NCBI GenBank assembly: GCA_963818225.1
Contig: CAWFRO010000013.1
Span: 310,001 to 374,000 of the forward strand
Origin: Palsa-504 sp963818225
Lineage (GTDB): Bacteria; Actinomycetota; Actinomycetes; Streptosporangiales; Streptosporangiaceae
Direction of reading: 5' to 3'
DNA: 64,000 bases
In this document: one piece after another, positions 7,941 to 17,037 of the stretch
Layout: the number at the start of each line of letters is the position of its first letter
How positions within the stretch are numbered: the stretch's first letter is position 1
Program-made: the position numbers and the translations under genes
Notes under the pieces: model-generated
Told to the model about the DNA's origin: nothing
Database searches by the model: none
What the model saw: only the letters and a program-made list of their open reading frames with translations

Positions 7941-9179
7941 ATGATGACCAGGGTCTACTGGCTGCTCCGCGTCAGCGGGTTCGCGGTAATCGGCATCCTG
8001 GCCCTGATCAGCCCGCCGCACTCGGCCGTGCAGCAGGTGACGCAGATCGCCTGCTTCTCGACCGTCGGCCTGGCCCTGCTGGCGTGGATCGCGGCCGACA
8101 TATGGCCCCGGTACCGGTCCTGGGCCCTGCCCGTGGCGCTCGGCGTAATGGCCGTCGCGGGCGGTGTGGCCGCGGTGACCTCCGGCAGCGGTCAGACCCT
8201 GGTCGCCTTCGCCTGCGTCGCGGCCTTCTGGACGGGCAGCGAAGCCGGCCTGCGGCCCGGCTTCGCGGTCGCCGCGGCCGGCATCGTCTCGATCTGGATC
8301 GCCGGGGCGATCGCCGGGAGCACGTTCGGCACCATGGCCGGAGATCCGCTGCTGATCGCGGTGTGCACGATGTTCGGCCTGCAACGGCGGGCCTACCGGG
8401 TGCAGGCCGAGCAGTCCGCAGCCCTGCTGGCGCAGCACGAGCGGCTGCGGGCCGAGCAGCGCCGCGCCGATGTGCTGGATGAGCGGACCCGCATCGCGCG
8501 CGAGATCCACGACGTGCTGGCGCACTCCCTCGGCGCGCTGGGCATCCAGATCCAGGCGGCCAAGGCGATGCTGACCGACCGCGGGGATATCGACCGGGCG
8601 GTCGACGCGCTGGCCACTGCGCAGCGGATGGCCGCGGACGGCCTGACCGAGACCCGCCGGGCCGTGCACGCGCTGCGGGTGGACACGCTGCCGCTCGGCG
8701 AGGAACTGGCCGCGCTGGCGGACACCCACCGGCAGCGCTATCACGTCCCGGTCACCCTCAAGACGTCCGGCGAGGCCAGGGCGCTGCCGCCGGACGCCGC
8801 GCTCGCTCTGCTGCGTACCGCGCAGGAGGCGATGACCAACGCGGCCAAGCACGCGCCGGGGCAGCGGGTCGCGATCCGCCTCGACTACGGCGACAACGAG
8901 GTGCGGCTAAGCGTCGTCAACGGCCTCGACGCGACCCGTGCCCCGGTCCGGGGCGAAGCCGGCCGGTCCGGCCGGGGACCGGGCAGCACCGGCGGCTACG
9001 GGCTGACCGGCATGCGCGAGCGGCTCCGGCTGCTGAACGGCACGCTGCTGGCCGGCCCGGTGCTGGCCGACCCACTCCTGGCGCCCCCAGGTGAGAATGA
9101 GTGGACGGTGACCGCCGATCTCCCGCTCTCCGACACCGCGGACGGGCTGGCGGCCGCGCAGGATGGGATCGCCCGATGA
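7941..9179 (+). CDS. NarL-type sensor histidine kinase
   Basis: A 412-aa membrane histidine kinase. About five or six hydrophobic helices occupy the first 150 residues. A coiled linker follows, and then the HisKA_3 box RTRIAREIHDVLAHSLG with phospho-acceptor His190. The N box is EAMTNAAKHA, and the ATP-lid glycines appear as GGYGLTGMRERL. This is the classical layout of kinases paired with NarL/LuxR-type regulators. An ATG at 7908 would overlap the upstream gene by 29 nt; I prefer the ATG at 7941, which begins MMTRVYWLL. The stop overlaps the start of the response regulator (ATGA), so the two are translationally coupled. Confidence 0.9.
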   Translation: MMTRVYWLLRVSGFAVIGILALISPPHSAVQQVTQIACFSTVGLALLAWIAADIWPRYRSWALPVALGVMAVAGGVAAVTSGSGQTLVAFACVAAFWTGSEAGLRPGFAVAAAGIVSIWIAGAIAGSTFGTMAGDPLLIAVCTMFGLQRRAYRVQAEQSAALLAQHERLRAEQRRADVLDERTRIAREIHDVLAHSLGALGIQIQAAKAMLTDRGDIDRAVDALATAQRMAADGLTETRRAVHALRVDTLPLGEELAALADTHRQRYHVPVTLKTSGEARALPPDAALALLRTAQEAMTNAAKHAPGQRVAIRLDYGDNEVRLSVVNGLDATRAPVRGEAGRSGRGPGSTGGYGLTGMRERLRLLNGTLLAGPVLADPLLAPPGENEWTVTADLPLSDTADGLAAAQDGIAR

Positions 9180-9901
9180 CCACTGACCGGCCGTTGCGGG
9201 TCGTCATCGCCGACGATCAGGCCAGCGTCCGGGAGGGCCTGGTTCTGCTGCTCGACGGCCTGCCCGGCATCGACGTGGTCGGCGCCGCCGCCGACGGCGA
9301 GCAGGCGCTGGAACTAGTGGCCGAGCACCAGCCCGACGCCATCCTGCTCGACTTGCACATGCCGGTGCTTGATGGCATCGGCGCCACCCGCCGGCTCGGC
9401 GCTGAGCACCCCGGCGTCGCGATCGTCGTGCTCACCACCTACGTGGACGATACGTCCGTCCTCGAGGCGCTCCGCGCCGGCGCGCGCAGCTACCTCACCA
9501 AGGACGCCGACCGCACCGACATCGCGCGGGCGCTGCAGGCCGCGGCCGGCGGGCTGACCGTGTTCGATCCGCGCGTGCACGCCACCTTGCTCGCCGCCGC
9601 CGCCGCCCCGGCCGCTGCTTCGCCCGGCGCCCCGGACGCCGCTGCTTCGCCCGGCGGCACGTCGGCCGCTCCCGGGCCGGGGCCGGCCGCGCGGGCGGCC
9701 GACCCGCCGGACGGCTTGACCCAGCGCGAGGCGGAGATCCTCAGCCTGATCGCCGAGGGCCTGACCAACGGCGAGATCGCTGAGCGGCTGTTCCTCAGCA
9801 ACCATACGATCAAGACCCACATCAACCGGATCTTCGCCAAGACCGGCTCGCGCGACCGGGTGGCCGCCATCGGGTACGCCCGGCGGCACCACATCGGCTA
9901 G
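9176..9901 (+). CDS. NarL/FixJ-family response regulator
   Basis: A 241-aa DNA-binding response regulator. The receiver domain (about residues 7-122) has acidic pocket residues in IADDQ, phospho-acceptor Asp59 in ILLDLHMPV and Lys109 in YLTKDA. The C-terminal LuxR-type HTH contains LTQREAEILSLIAEGLTNGEIA and TIKTHINRIFAK. The linker is long and alanine/proline-rich and contains a perfect 27-bp tandem duplication (9611-9664, AAASPG repeated). The start overlaps the kinase stop. The target genes are unknown; autoregulation of the 7403-9901 operon is the simplest guess. Confidence 0.92.
   Translation: MTTDRPLRVVIADDQASVREGLVLLLDGLPGIDVVGAAADGEQALELVAEHQPDAILLDLHMPVLDGIGATRRLGAEHPGVAIVVLTTYVDDTSVLEALRAGARSYLTKDADRTDIARALQAAAGGLTVFDPRVHATLLAAAAAPAAASPGAPDAAASPGGTSAAPGPGPAARAADPPDGLTQREAEILSLIAEGLTNGEIAERLFLSNHTIKTHINRIFAKTGSRDRVAAIGYARRHHIG
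9611..9664. repeat. 27-bp tandem duplication in response-regulator linker
   Basis: GCCGCTGCTTCGCCCGGCG occurs at 9611 and again at 9638, giving two 27-bp units that encode AAASPG-containing linker repeats in frame. Confidence 0.8.
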
Positions 9902-9929
9902 GCACGGCGCCGCGTTCGCGTCCCGGACG

Positions 9930-11234
9930 TCAGGCGTGGGCGGTCTCGAGGTAGACGGTGCCGATGGCCTGGTCGTCGACCAGCTTCTGGTACTCCTCGC
10001 CGGACAGGCCGATGATCTCCCGGTACACGTACTCGTTGTGCTGGCCCAGCGTCGGCGCGGGCCGGAACGGCGGCCCATCCGCGGTGTGCTGCAGCTTGCC
10101 CAGCGGCCCCGGGTACAGGTGGGTACCGGCCGCCGGGTGGGTGATCGGGCTGAAAAAGTTCCGCGCGGTCAGGTGCTCGTCGGTATGCATTTCCTGCTGA
10201 TGGGCCAGCGCGGCGGCGGCCACGCCGCTGGCCTGCAGCTGCCGGGCCAGTTCCGCGGCGGGGTAGTGGCGGGTGCGGTCGGCGACCAGGTCGTTGACCG
10301 CGGCGCGGTGCCGAAGCCGGGCGGTGGTGGTGGCGAACCGCTCATCGTCGGCGAACTGGGCCGCGTCCAGCTGGCCCATGAGCGCCGCGAACGCCGCGTC
10401 GGAGGTGCAGGCGATGGCGATCCACCGGTCCTCCCCCGCGGACGGGAACACGCCGTAGGGCGCGAAGGCTGGGTGGTCGTTGCCGCGCTGGCCCCGCTCA
10501 CGGCCGTTGAACTCGTAGTCCAGCACGTCGAACGTGATGTGGTGCAGCACCGCCTCGGCCTGCGACAGCTCCACCAGCTGCCCCTGACCGGAGCGCTCCC
10601 GGGCCAGCAGCGCCGCCTGCACGGCCCAGGCCGCGTGCGTGCCCGCGTTCGGGTCGCTGTGCAGTGAGTTGGGGGTGGTGGACGGGTCGTCGCCGGCGTA
10701 GCCGCGGACCATCGTGTGCCCGGCGACCGCCTCCATGTTGGTGCCGATGCCCTTGTGGTGGGCGTAGGGCCCGGTGATGCCGAAGCCGGGGAAACGGACC
10801 ATGATCAGCCGCGGGTTGGCCGCGTGCAGCACGTCCCAGCCGATGCCCAGGGTGTCCACCACCGTGGCCGCGTTGTTCTCCAGGAACACGTCGGACTGCT
10901 TGACCAGCTCGAGGAACAGCTCGTGACCCCGCTCGCTCTGCAGGTCGAACGTGGCCGACAGGCAGCCCCGCTTCCCGTAGTTGAACCACACCTGGCGGTC
11001 CCAGAAGCCTTCCGAGCCATCGTGGTTGGCGTACGCATTCCCGCTGGGCCCCTGCATCACGGCGTCGGGGATGTGCCGTAGCCGGGTACGCGTCAGGTTG
11101 AGGTGCTGGATCGACTCGATCTCGATGACCTCAGCGCCCAGATCGGCCAGGATCGCCGTGGTGGTCGGGCCTGCCCACGCCAGGCCCTGGGCCAGCACCC
11201 GGACACCCTCCAGAGGTGGTCGGCGGTTGCTCAT
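9930..11234 (-). CDS. CaiB/BaiF family III CoA-transferase, subunit lacking the catalytic Asp
   Basis: A 434-aa protein of the family III CoA-transferases (CaiB/BaiF), which move CoA between carboxylic acids. Family features are VRVLAQGLAWAGP, LADLGAEVIEIE at 30-40, NYGKRG at 85-90 and the PGFGITGPYAHHKG segment. Where active homologues carry the acylated Asp (GYDxxxxAxSG), this one reads GTNMEAVAG, so by eye the Asp is absent. The next gene, 19 bp upstream on the same strand, is a second member with the Asp. This suggests a heteromeric enzyme in which this chain is the non-catalytic subunit. The acid substrate is unknown. Confidence 0.85.
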   Translation of the reverse strand: MSNRRPPLEGVRVLAQGLAWAGPTTTAILADLGAEVIEIESIQHLNLTRTRLRHIPDAVMQGPSGNAYANHDGSEGFWDRQVWFNYGKRGCLSATFDLQSERGHELFLELVKQSDVFLENNAATVVDTLGIGWDVLHAANPRLIMVRFPGFGITGPYAHHKGIGTNMEAVAGHTMVRGYAGDDPSTTPNSLHSDPNAGTHAAWAVQAALLARERSGQGQLVELSQAEAVLHHITFDVLDYEFNGRERGQRGNDHPAFAPYGVFPSAGEDRWIAIACTSDAAFAALMGQLDAAQFADDERFATTTARLRHRAAVNDLVADRTRHYPAAELARQLQASGVAAAALAHQQEMHTDEHLTARNFFSPITHPAAGTHLYPGPLGKLQHTADGPPFRPAPTLGQHNEYVYREIIGLSGEEYQKLVDDQAIGTVYLETAHA

Positions 11235-11253
11235 CGCGCCTGCCCTTCGATGC

Positions 11254-12474
11254 CTAGATGACGTTCTGGGTGCGCAGCGCGGCGACCTCAGGGGGCGTGT
11301 AGCCGAGCTTGCCGAAGATCTCGAGGTTGTGCTCCCCCAGCAGCGGCGGGCGGCGCAGCTCCCCGGGCGTGCTGGTAAATCGCAGCGCCAGCCCGGGCAG
11401 CTCGAGCGAGCCCGCCTCGGGATGATCCACGGTGACGAAGAACCCGCGCTCGCGCATGTGCGGATCCCGCATCACGTCGGCCGGGGTGTTCAGCGCGGAC
11501 AGCGGCCAGCCCTGCGCCTGGGCCTCCTCCATCGCCCGCTGCTTGGTCAGCGGCCGCAGCCACGCCAGGAACGCCGCCTCCACCTCAGGGCCGACCACCT
11601 CGGTGTCATTCAGGTTGCTGATGATCCGCTCATCGGTGATCCACTCCGGCCGCCCGATGACCCGGAACACCCGGCTGTACCAGGTCACCAGCGTCGAGAC
11701 CTGGATATAGCCGTCCGCGCACCGGTAGACGCCGCTGGGCAAGGCGTTCCGCAGGCTGACGGCCCGGCGCTCGTGCGACAGGTGGCCGGTGTACTGGAAG
11801 GCCATCAGGTTCGGGCCGCCGCGGTCCATCGAGCCGGCCAGCGCCTCCTGGATCGAGAAGTCCAGCACTTCCTGCTGCTGGTCCCGGTGCGCGGCCCGCA
11901 TCGCGCCCAGCGCCAGCGGCGCGCAGATCGCCCCGGCCAGGAACAACGACGCGTACAGGCCCAGCGCCACCGGCTCGCGATCGGGCAGGCCCGTGACCTG
12001 GAACACGCCCGAGGCCGCGTACTCGATCAGGTCGTCGGCCGCGAAGTCGCGCCGCGGCCCGGTCTGGCCGAAATTGGAAATCCGCACCAGCGCCGCCGCC
12101 GGGTTAGCCGCCGCGAACCGCTCGGGCGTCAGGCCGAACCGCTCCAGCGTGCCGGGCCGGTAACTCTCAACGATCAGATCGGACTGGCCCGCGAGCTGCA
12201 GCAGCAGCTCCCGGCCGGTCCGGGTGGTCAGGTCCAGCGTGACGCCGCGCTTGCCGGTGTTGAGCGTGAGGAACATCCCGCTCTTCTCGGCATGCGGGTC
12301 ATCACCCGGAAACGGGCCGATCCGCCGGGACACATCGCCGATGCCGGGCCGCTCGACCTTGATGACATCCGCGCCGTAATCCGAGCACAGCTTCGTCACA
12401 TACGGCCCGGTAACGCCCTGACTGAGATCCAGAACCTGCCAGCCCTCGAGGGGACCGCCCATGACGCCCACCAT
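11254..12474 (-). CDS. CaiB/BaiF family III CoA-transferase, catalytic-type subunit
   Basis: A 406-aa CaiB/BaiF CoA-transferase. It has VLDLSQGVTGPYVTKLCSDYG near the N-terminus, NTGKRGVTLDL at 72-82, and the acyl-accepting Asp148 in FAADDLIEYAASG. The gene lies 19 bp upstream of the second CoA-transferase on the same strand, so they are almost certainly co-transcribed. Known heteromeric family III enzymes, such as benzylsuccinate CoA-transferase, use such a pair. No acyl-CoA dehydrogenase or hydratase is adjacent to suggest the substrate. Confidence 0.88.
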   Translation of the reverse strand: MVGVMGGPLEGWQVLDLSQGVTGPYVTKLCSDYGADVIKVERPGIGDVSRRIGPFPGDDPHAEKSGMFLTLNTGKRGVTLDLTTRTGRELLLQLAGQSDLIVESYRPGTLERFGLTPERFAAANPAAALVRISNFGQTGPRRDFAADDLIEYAASGVFQVTGLPDREPVALGLYASLFLAGAICAPLALGAMRAAHRDQQQEVLDFSIQEALAGSMDRGGPNLMAFQYTGHLSHERRAVSLRNALPSGVYRCADGYIQVSTLVTWYSRVFRVIGRPEWITDERIISNLNDTEVVGPEVEAAFLAWLRPLTKQRAMEEAQAQGWPLSALNTPADVMRDPHMRERGFFVTVDHPEAGSLELPGLALRFTSTPGELRRPPLLGEHNLEIFGKLGYTPPEVAALRTQNVI

Positions 12475-12554
12475 TCGCTGCGATGCGAATCACCTAGGCG
12501 CTGTATAACACCGTGCGCGAGCTCTGCCAACCCCCGGGCGCGGGCGCCCAGCGG

Positions 12555-13088
12555 TCAGGCCAGCTGCTCATCAGGGACCTCGATGGCTCCGGTCTGCCGA
12601 AGGTACTGGTCAAACTCCCTGTCCTCGCGGCCGGCCAGCTCCTGCAGCAGGCGCGCCAGGGCCACCTCGCTCGCCCGCACTCTGGATCCGACCACAAAGT
12701 GACCTTCCGGCGGGCGCCCGTCCGCGGCGACCGCCGGCCGCGGGTAAGGCAGGTAACAGCGCCCTTCGTCGACTTCCAGCACCGGCCACCGGGTGACGAA
12801 TGCGCCCCGCCAGAACCCGTCTACCAGCTGCCGTTCTATCGACCGGTGGGGGAAGTCCCAGCCCTCGAACGTCAGGCCGGTGGCTTCCGTCATCCCCCAC
12901 GCGAGCCGCAAATCGATATCGGCCCGGTAGATGGCCAGATAAATATGGCTCTCGGCTTTCAGCAAGGGCCGGCCGCCGGACGTCACCCCTTCGAACCGGT
13001 CAAGGTAAACATTGCCCTCGACCTCGATAACTTCCCAGTCTTCCGGCGAGCTGCCCGTGATCAGCTTCCTGACTTCTTCATAGCGCAT
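12555..13088 (-). CDS. hypothetical protein (177 aa)
   Basis: A 177-aa soluble protein starting MRYEEVRKLITG with balanced composition and no signal peptide or membrane helix. It contains FEGVTSGGRPLLKAESH, DLRLAWGMTEATGLTFEGWDFPHRSI and a C-terminal helix SEVALARLLQELAG. I recognise no domain. Codon bias and lack of internal stops support it as real. It stands alone between the CoA-transferase pair and a divergent small gene. Confidence 0.75.
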   Translation of the reverse strand: MRYEEVRKLITGSSPEDWEVIEVEGNVYLDRFEGVTSGGRPLLKAESHIYLAIYRADIDLRLAWGMTEATGLTFEGWDFPHRSIERQLVDGFWRGAFVTRWPVLEVDEGRCYLPYPRPAVAADGRPPEGHFVVGSRVRASEVALARLLQELAGREDREFDQYLRQTGAIEVPDEQLA

Positions 13089-13197
13089 CCCGCAACGCTA
13101 CTAGAGGGCCTGGCCAGTGTCACCGGCAACCGGCCTGCGCTCTGATCAGCACCTCCGGCCATATCCCGGCGGCCCGGCGGCCGCGAGATAATGGGCT

Positions 13198-13335
13198 ATG
13201 CGACCCGATCCCGACGACAGGGAAGTGCTGCCGGAGCGCAGCGACGAGGAATCCGGTCTCGGCTGGGGTGAAGCTCCCGAGCCGGACGATGACGAGCGGC
13301 TGCGCCAGGAACGGCCGCCACACTGGGACCAGTGA
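13198..13335 (+). CDS. small acidic protein (45 aa) of actinobacterial type
   Basis: A 45-aa frame that reads MRPDPDDREVLPERSDEE, continues SGLGWGEAPEPDDDERLRQE and ends RPPHWDQ. The combination of LPERSDEE, GWG, a DDDERL stretch and a terminal PPHW is a layout I recognise from small actinobacterial proteins of unknown function. The ATG at 13198 follows the neighbouring gene's divergent start by about 110 bp. The protein is acidic, probably disordered and cytoplasmic. Confidence 0.7.
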   Translation: MRPDPDDREVLPERSDEESGLGWGEAPEPDDDERLRQERPPHWDQ

Positions 13336-13524
13336 GTCCCGCGGCCAGCCGGACCGCGGCCGGGAAAGGTGCGGCCACAGGCGGCCGGCCCCGGACCGGC
13401 GGCAGGTCACCGAAAGCTCCGGAACTATTGCTGAGCTGCTGAAATAGCGGTAGCCGTCGCGGGGTTACATAGATGTGCACGATACGCCCGCATCCAGCGG
13501 GCGGCACTCCGCGAAGGATCTTAC

Positions 13525-13995
13525 GTGTCAGACAACTACCGCAAGGACCCCGAGGCCATCTCCCGGCTGACGCCGGAGCAGTACCAGGTCACCCAGGAAA
13601 AGGGCACTGAGCCCCCGTTCCGCAACGAGTACTGGGACAACAAGGAGCCGGGTATCTACGTCGACGTGGTGTCCGGTGAGCCGCTGTTCGCGTCGGTCAG
13701 CAAGTACGACAGCCAGTCCGGCTGGCCGAGCTTCACCGAGCCGATCGAGCCGGGCAACGTGCTCGAGCGACGGGACCGGAGCCACTGGATGATCAGGACC
13801 GAGGTCCGCTCGGCCCACGGCGACAGCCACCTGGGCCACGTCTTCAACGACGGGCCCGCCGACGCCGGAGGCCTGCGCTACTGCATCAACTCCGCCGCCC
13901 TGCGCTTCATCCCGCTCGATGACCTCGAGCGCGAAGGCTACGGCGACTACCGCAAGCTGTTCGAGCCCGCTCACGACACCAGGAGCGCATCATGA
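13525..13995 (+). CDS. msrB: peptide-methionine (R)-S-oxide reductase
   Basis: A 156-aa enzyme reducing methionine-R-sulfoxide in oxidised proteins. SGWPSF at 65-70, HGDSHLGHVF at 98-107 and the active Cys120 in GGLRYCINSAALRF are all present. The structural CxxC zinc pairs seen in many MsrB proteins are absent, so this is the zinc-free type. The GTG at 13525 follows a GAAGGA ribosome-binding site. Its stop overlaps the msrA start by four bases, making a coupled msrBA repair operon. Confidence 0.95.
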   Translation: MSDNYRKDPEAISRLTPEQYQVTQEKGTEPPFRNEYWDNKEPGIYVDVVSGEPLFASVSKYDSQSGWPSFTEPIEPGNVLERRDRSHWMIRTEVRSAHGDSHLGHVFNDGPADAGGLRYCINSAALRFIPLDDLEREGYGDYRKLFEPAHDTRSAS

Positions 13996-14507
13996 CGACC
14001 GAGAAGGCCATCCTCGCCGGCGGCTGTTTCTGGGGCGTGCAGGACCTCATCCGCAAGCTCCCCGGCGTGCTCACCACCCGGGTCGGCTACACCGGCGGCG
14101 ACGTCCCGAACGCGACCTACCGGAACCACCGCGGCCACGCCGAGGCGATCGAGATCACCTTCGACCCGGACAAGATCTCCTACCGGGACCTGCTGGAGTT
14201 CTTCTTCCAGATCCACGACCCGACCACGTTGAACCGGCAGGGCAACGACATCGGGACCAGCTACCGGTCGGCCATCTTCTACCTCAGCGACGCGCAGAAG
14301 CAGACCGCCGAGGACACCATCGCCGACGTCGAGGCCTCCGGCCTGTGGCCAGGCAAGGTCGTGACCGAGGTCACGGCGGCCGGGCCGTTCTGGGAGGCCG
14401 AGCCCGAGCACCAGGACTACCTGGAGCGTTACCCCGACGGGTACACGTGCCACTTCCCGCGGCCCGGCTGGAAGCTGCCGCACCGCGCGGACCAGGTCAC
14501 GTCCTGA
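13992..14507 (+). CDS. msrA: peptide-methionine (S)-S-oxide reductase
   Basis: A 171-aa enzyme acting on the S-epimer of methionine sulfoxide, complementary to MsrB. The catalytic Cys12 lies in the GGCFWGVQD motif (usually GCFWGxE), and the family segments GYTGGDVPNATYRNH, HDPTTLNRQGNDIGTSYRS and EAEPEHQDYLERYP are intact. Translation is coupled to msrB through an ATGA overlap. The S and R pair together cover both oxidised methionine stereoisomers. Confidence 0.95.
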   Translation: MTTEKAILAGGCFWGVQDLIRKLPGVLTTRVGYTGGDVPNATYRNHRGHAEAIEITFDPDKISYRDLLEFFFQIHDPTTLNRQGNDIGTSYRSAIFYLSDAQKQTAEDTIADVEASGLWPGKVVTEVTAAGPFWEAEPEHQDYLERYPDGYTCHFPRPGWKLPHRADQVTS

Positions 14508-14610
14508 CGTCCCGCCCGTAGCCTGATCGGCGCCCGCCGGGTCCGGCCCGGCGGGCATCAGGCGGTCAGGCCCACGTGGTGGCGCCGGGTGGACCCTCCG
14601 GCATGATTCA

Positions 14611-15900
14611 TCAGCCCAGGGCCGTGGCTACGGCGTGCAGGGCCAGCCCCACCCCGGCCCCGACCACAGTGCCGTTGATGCGGATGAACTGCAGGTCGCG
14701 CCCGAGAAGGAGCTCCAGCTGGCTGGAGGTCTCGGTGGCGTCCCACCGCTCGATGGTCCCGGTGACCAGGCCAGCCAGCTCGTCGTGGAACTGATCGGCC
14801 AGGGCCCTGGCCCCGGACTCCACCATGTGTTCCAGGCCGTCGGCCAGGCGGCGGTCTGACCCGAGGCGCCGGCCGGCCGCCACCAGCAGGCCGGTCAGCT
14901 GCCGGCGCAGCTCAGAGGACGGGTCGGCCGCCTGGCCCCGCAGGGTCTCCTTGAACTTCTGCCACAGCGATGAGGACAAGTCCCGCAACCCGGGGCTGCC
15001 CAGCAGGTCACGCTTGAGGCGTTCACCGCGCTCGCGCAGCTCCGGGTCGGTCTCCAGGCGGCCGGGGAGCCCCGCGATCCACGTCTCGAACTGCTGCCGG
15101 GCCTCGTCCTGGGGGTCGGCGGCCATGCCCGCCAGCCGCTCGCGCAGGCGGGCGTACATCCGCTCGAAGACACGCCGGTAGACGGCGTCGGGGATCCAGC
15201 TGGGGGCCTCGGTCTCGAACCGCTCGCGGAGCTCGTCGTGATGGTCGGCGAGATACCGGTCGGCCGCGGACACGGCGACGTCGAACAGCTCGGCGTGGTG
15301 GCCACCGGCGATGATGACCCGCAGGGCCCGTCCGGCCAGCGGGGCCACCTCGACGGAGTCGATGGCCCGGGTCAGCTCGTTGGTGAGCACGCGCTGGACA
15401 TCCTCGTCGCGCAGCGCCTCGGCCACCGTGACGACCAGATCCGCGGCGTGGCCAGCGAAACGGGCTGCGTTGGCCGGCTCGGCCAGCCAGCCGCCCAGGC
15501 GCGGAACGAGGCCAGCCGAGCGGATCCGCTCGGCCAGGACCTCGGCGTTGAGGAAGTTCTCCTGAACGAACTGGCCCAGGGTGGCGGCGAACTGGTCCTT
15601 GCGCTCGACCAGCAGGGCGGTATGCGGGATCGGCAGCCCCAGCGGGCGGCGGAACAGCGCCGTCACCGCGAACCAGTCGGCCACCCCGCCCACCATGGAC
15701 GCCTCGGCCCCGGCCTGCACGTAGCCGAGCAGAATCCCGTGGGCGCCGGCTACGGTCACGGCCACGAACAGCACCGTCACCCCGAGAAGAAGGCCAGTGG
15801 CGCGCCGTCGCGCGGCCGCCAGGCGTTGTGCCCGGAGCGCGGCCGACTCGCGCTGGAGCGTAGGTACCGGTGAAGCCGGCATCGTCGCGGCAGGTTCCAT
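14611..15900 (-). CDS. DUF445 family membrane protein
   Basis: A 429-aa protein with an N-terminal membrane segment (ATGLLLGVTVLFVAVTVAG) and the strongly conserved GAEASMVGGVADWFAVTALFR region that defines DUF445 (YjiN-like). A long helical periplasmic or cytoplasmic domain follows, and a closing hydrophobic segment (FIRINGTVVGAGVGLALHAV). The function is unknown. The gene is monocistronic by spacing and tail-to-tail with msrA. Confidence 0.9.
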   Translation of the reverse strand: MEPAATMPASPVPTLQRESAALRAQRLAAARRRATGLLLGVTVLFVAVTVAGAHGILLGYVQAGAEASMVGGVADWFAVTALFRRPLGLPIPHTALLVERKDQFAATLGQFVQENFLNAEVLAERIRSAGLVPRLGGWLAEPANAARFAGHAADLVVTVAEALRDEDVQRVLTNELTRAIDSVEVAPLAGRALRVIIAGGHHAELFDVAVSAADRYLADHHDELRERFETEAPSWIPDAVYRRVFERMYARLRERLAGMAADPQDEARQQFETWIAGLPGRLETDPELRERGERLKRDLLGSPGLRDLSSSLWQKFKETLRGQAADPSSELRRQLTGLLVAAGRRLGSDRRLADGLEHMVESGARALADQFHDELAGLVTGTIERWDATETSSQLELLLGRDLQFIRINGTVVGAGVGLALHAVATALG

Positions 15901-16073
15901 CTGGCCGTCCCCGGTTGGTCAGCGGGGCCGGAAGGATCGTCCGGGACCGCGTTGGTCAAGTCGTTCGGTCTGCTTAGTCAGCTCCAGTCTCGCAGGACCA
16001 CTCGCAGCCCGGCCGTTACGGCCCGGGCGTCAGAGGCTACCGTCTGGCCGCGATGAGCGGCCCGCGGCGGTGA

Positions 16074-16964
16074 TTACGGGCGGGGGCCTGCGGGCGGGGT
16101 CTCGGCGGCGGGCGGGTCGCCGCACTCCAGCCGCAGGACCGGGTTGGCCAGCACGCCGATGCCCTCGATGGTGATGCGCACCAGGTCGCCCTCGGCCAGG
16201 GTGAACCCGGCGGGCGGGATGAGGGGGGTGCCGGTGAGCAGGACCGCCCCGGCCGGGAAGGTGAGGGCGCGGCCGAGCCAGTCCGCCAGCTCCTCGAAGG
16301 TCCGCAGCAGCCACGACGCCGGGGCCGTGCCGAGGAAGGCCACCGCACCGCCACGCTCGATGACCAGCTGAATCTGCATGTCACGGCGGGCCGGGACGGG
16401 GACCAGGCAGGGGCCCAGCGCGCAGGAGCCGTCGTAGATCTTGGCCTGCGGCAGGTACAGCGGGTTGGCGCCCTCGATGCTGCGGGAGGACATGTCGTTG
16501 CCGATGGTGAGGGCCGCTACCTCGCAGGCCGAGGTCAGCAGCAGCGCGATCTCCGGCTCTGGTACGTCCCACGTCGAATCCGAGCGGATGGTCACCGGCT
16601 CGCCGGGACCGCGGACCCGGGACCCGCTCGACTTGTAGAACAGCTCCGGCCGGGCGGCCTGGTAGACGGCCTGGTAGATGGCGGCGTGCGCCGATTCGGC
16701 CTGGCGCGCGTCGCGGGACGGCGCGTAGGTCACCCCGGCGGCCCACACGTCCTGGGATTCGACCGGCGCCACCACCCGCGCCGACCCGGGCAGGCCGCGC
16801 CGGGGCGCCGCCGTCAGCCGCGGCCAGAACTCCGCGGCCGGGCCGGCCAGCAGGTCATCCAGGCTCAGGCCTTCGACCAGCGCGGCCGGACCGCTGCCCG
16901 GCGGGCCGATGGCCAGGTGACGGGCGCCGTCGGGCAGCGCCACTCGGTAGGCCGCCTCGGTCAT
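16074..16964 (-). CDS. fumarylacetoacetate hydrolase-family protein
   Basis: A 296-aa member of the FAH superfamily, which hydrolyses or decarboxylates beta-diketo acids using a divalent metal. The core carries FYKSSGSRVRGPGEPV, WDVPEPEIALLL with two acidic metal ligands, GNDMSSRSIEGANPLYLPQAK and LTGTPLIPPAG. The N-terminal 100 residues form a family-specific cap. The substrate is not assignable; related proteins act on sugar acids (2-keto-3-deoxy-arabinonate type) or aromatic breakdown products. There are no pathway neighbours. Confidence 0.88.
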   Translation of the reverse strand: MTEAAYRVALPDGARHLAIGPPGSGPAALVEGLSLDDLLAGPAAEFWPRLTAAPRRGLPGSARVVAPVESQDVWAAGVTYAPSRDARQAESAHAAIYQAVYQAARPELFYKSSGSRVRGPGEPVTIRSDSTWDVPEPEIALLLTSACEVAALTIGNDMSSRSIEGANPLYLPQAKIYDGSCALGPCLVPVPARRDMQIQLVIERGGAVAFLGTAPASWLLRTFEELADWLGRALTFPAGAVLLTGTPLIPPAGFTLAEGDLVRITIEGIGVLANPVLRLECGDPPAAETPPAGPRP

Positions 16965-17037
16965 CCCTGCCTCCTGTCCCGCTCGGTAAGTTCGCGTGAC
17001 AGTATCTTCCCGGAGCCGTTCGGCTTCAGTCTGGTCA

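Noticed and set aside
10981..12702. 573-codon open frame on the plus strand over the CoA-transferase genes
   Set aside because: It is antisense to two well-supported CaiB/BaiF genes and has His/Arg/Gly-rich, low-complexity composition.
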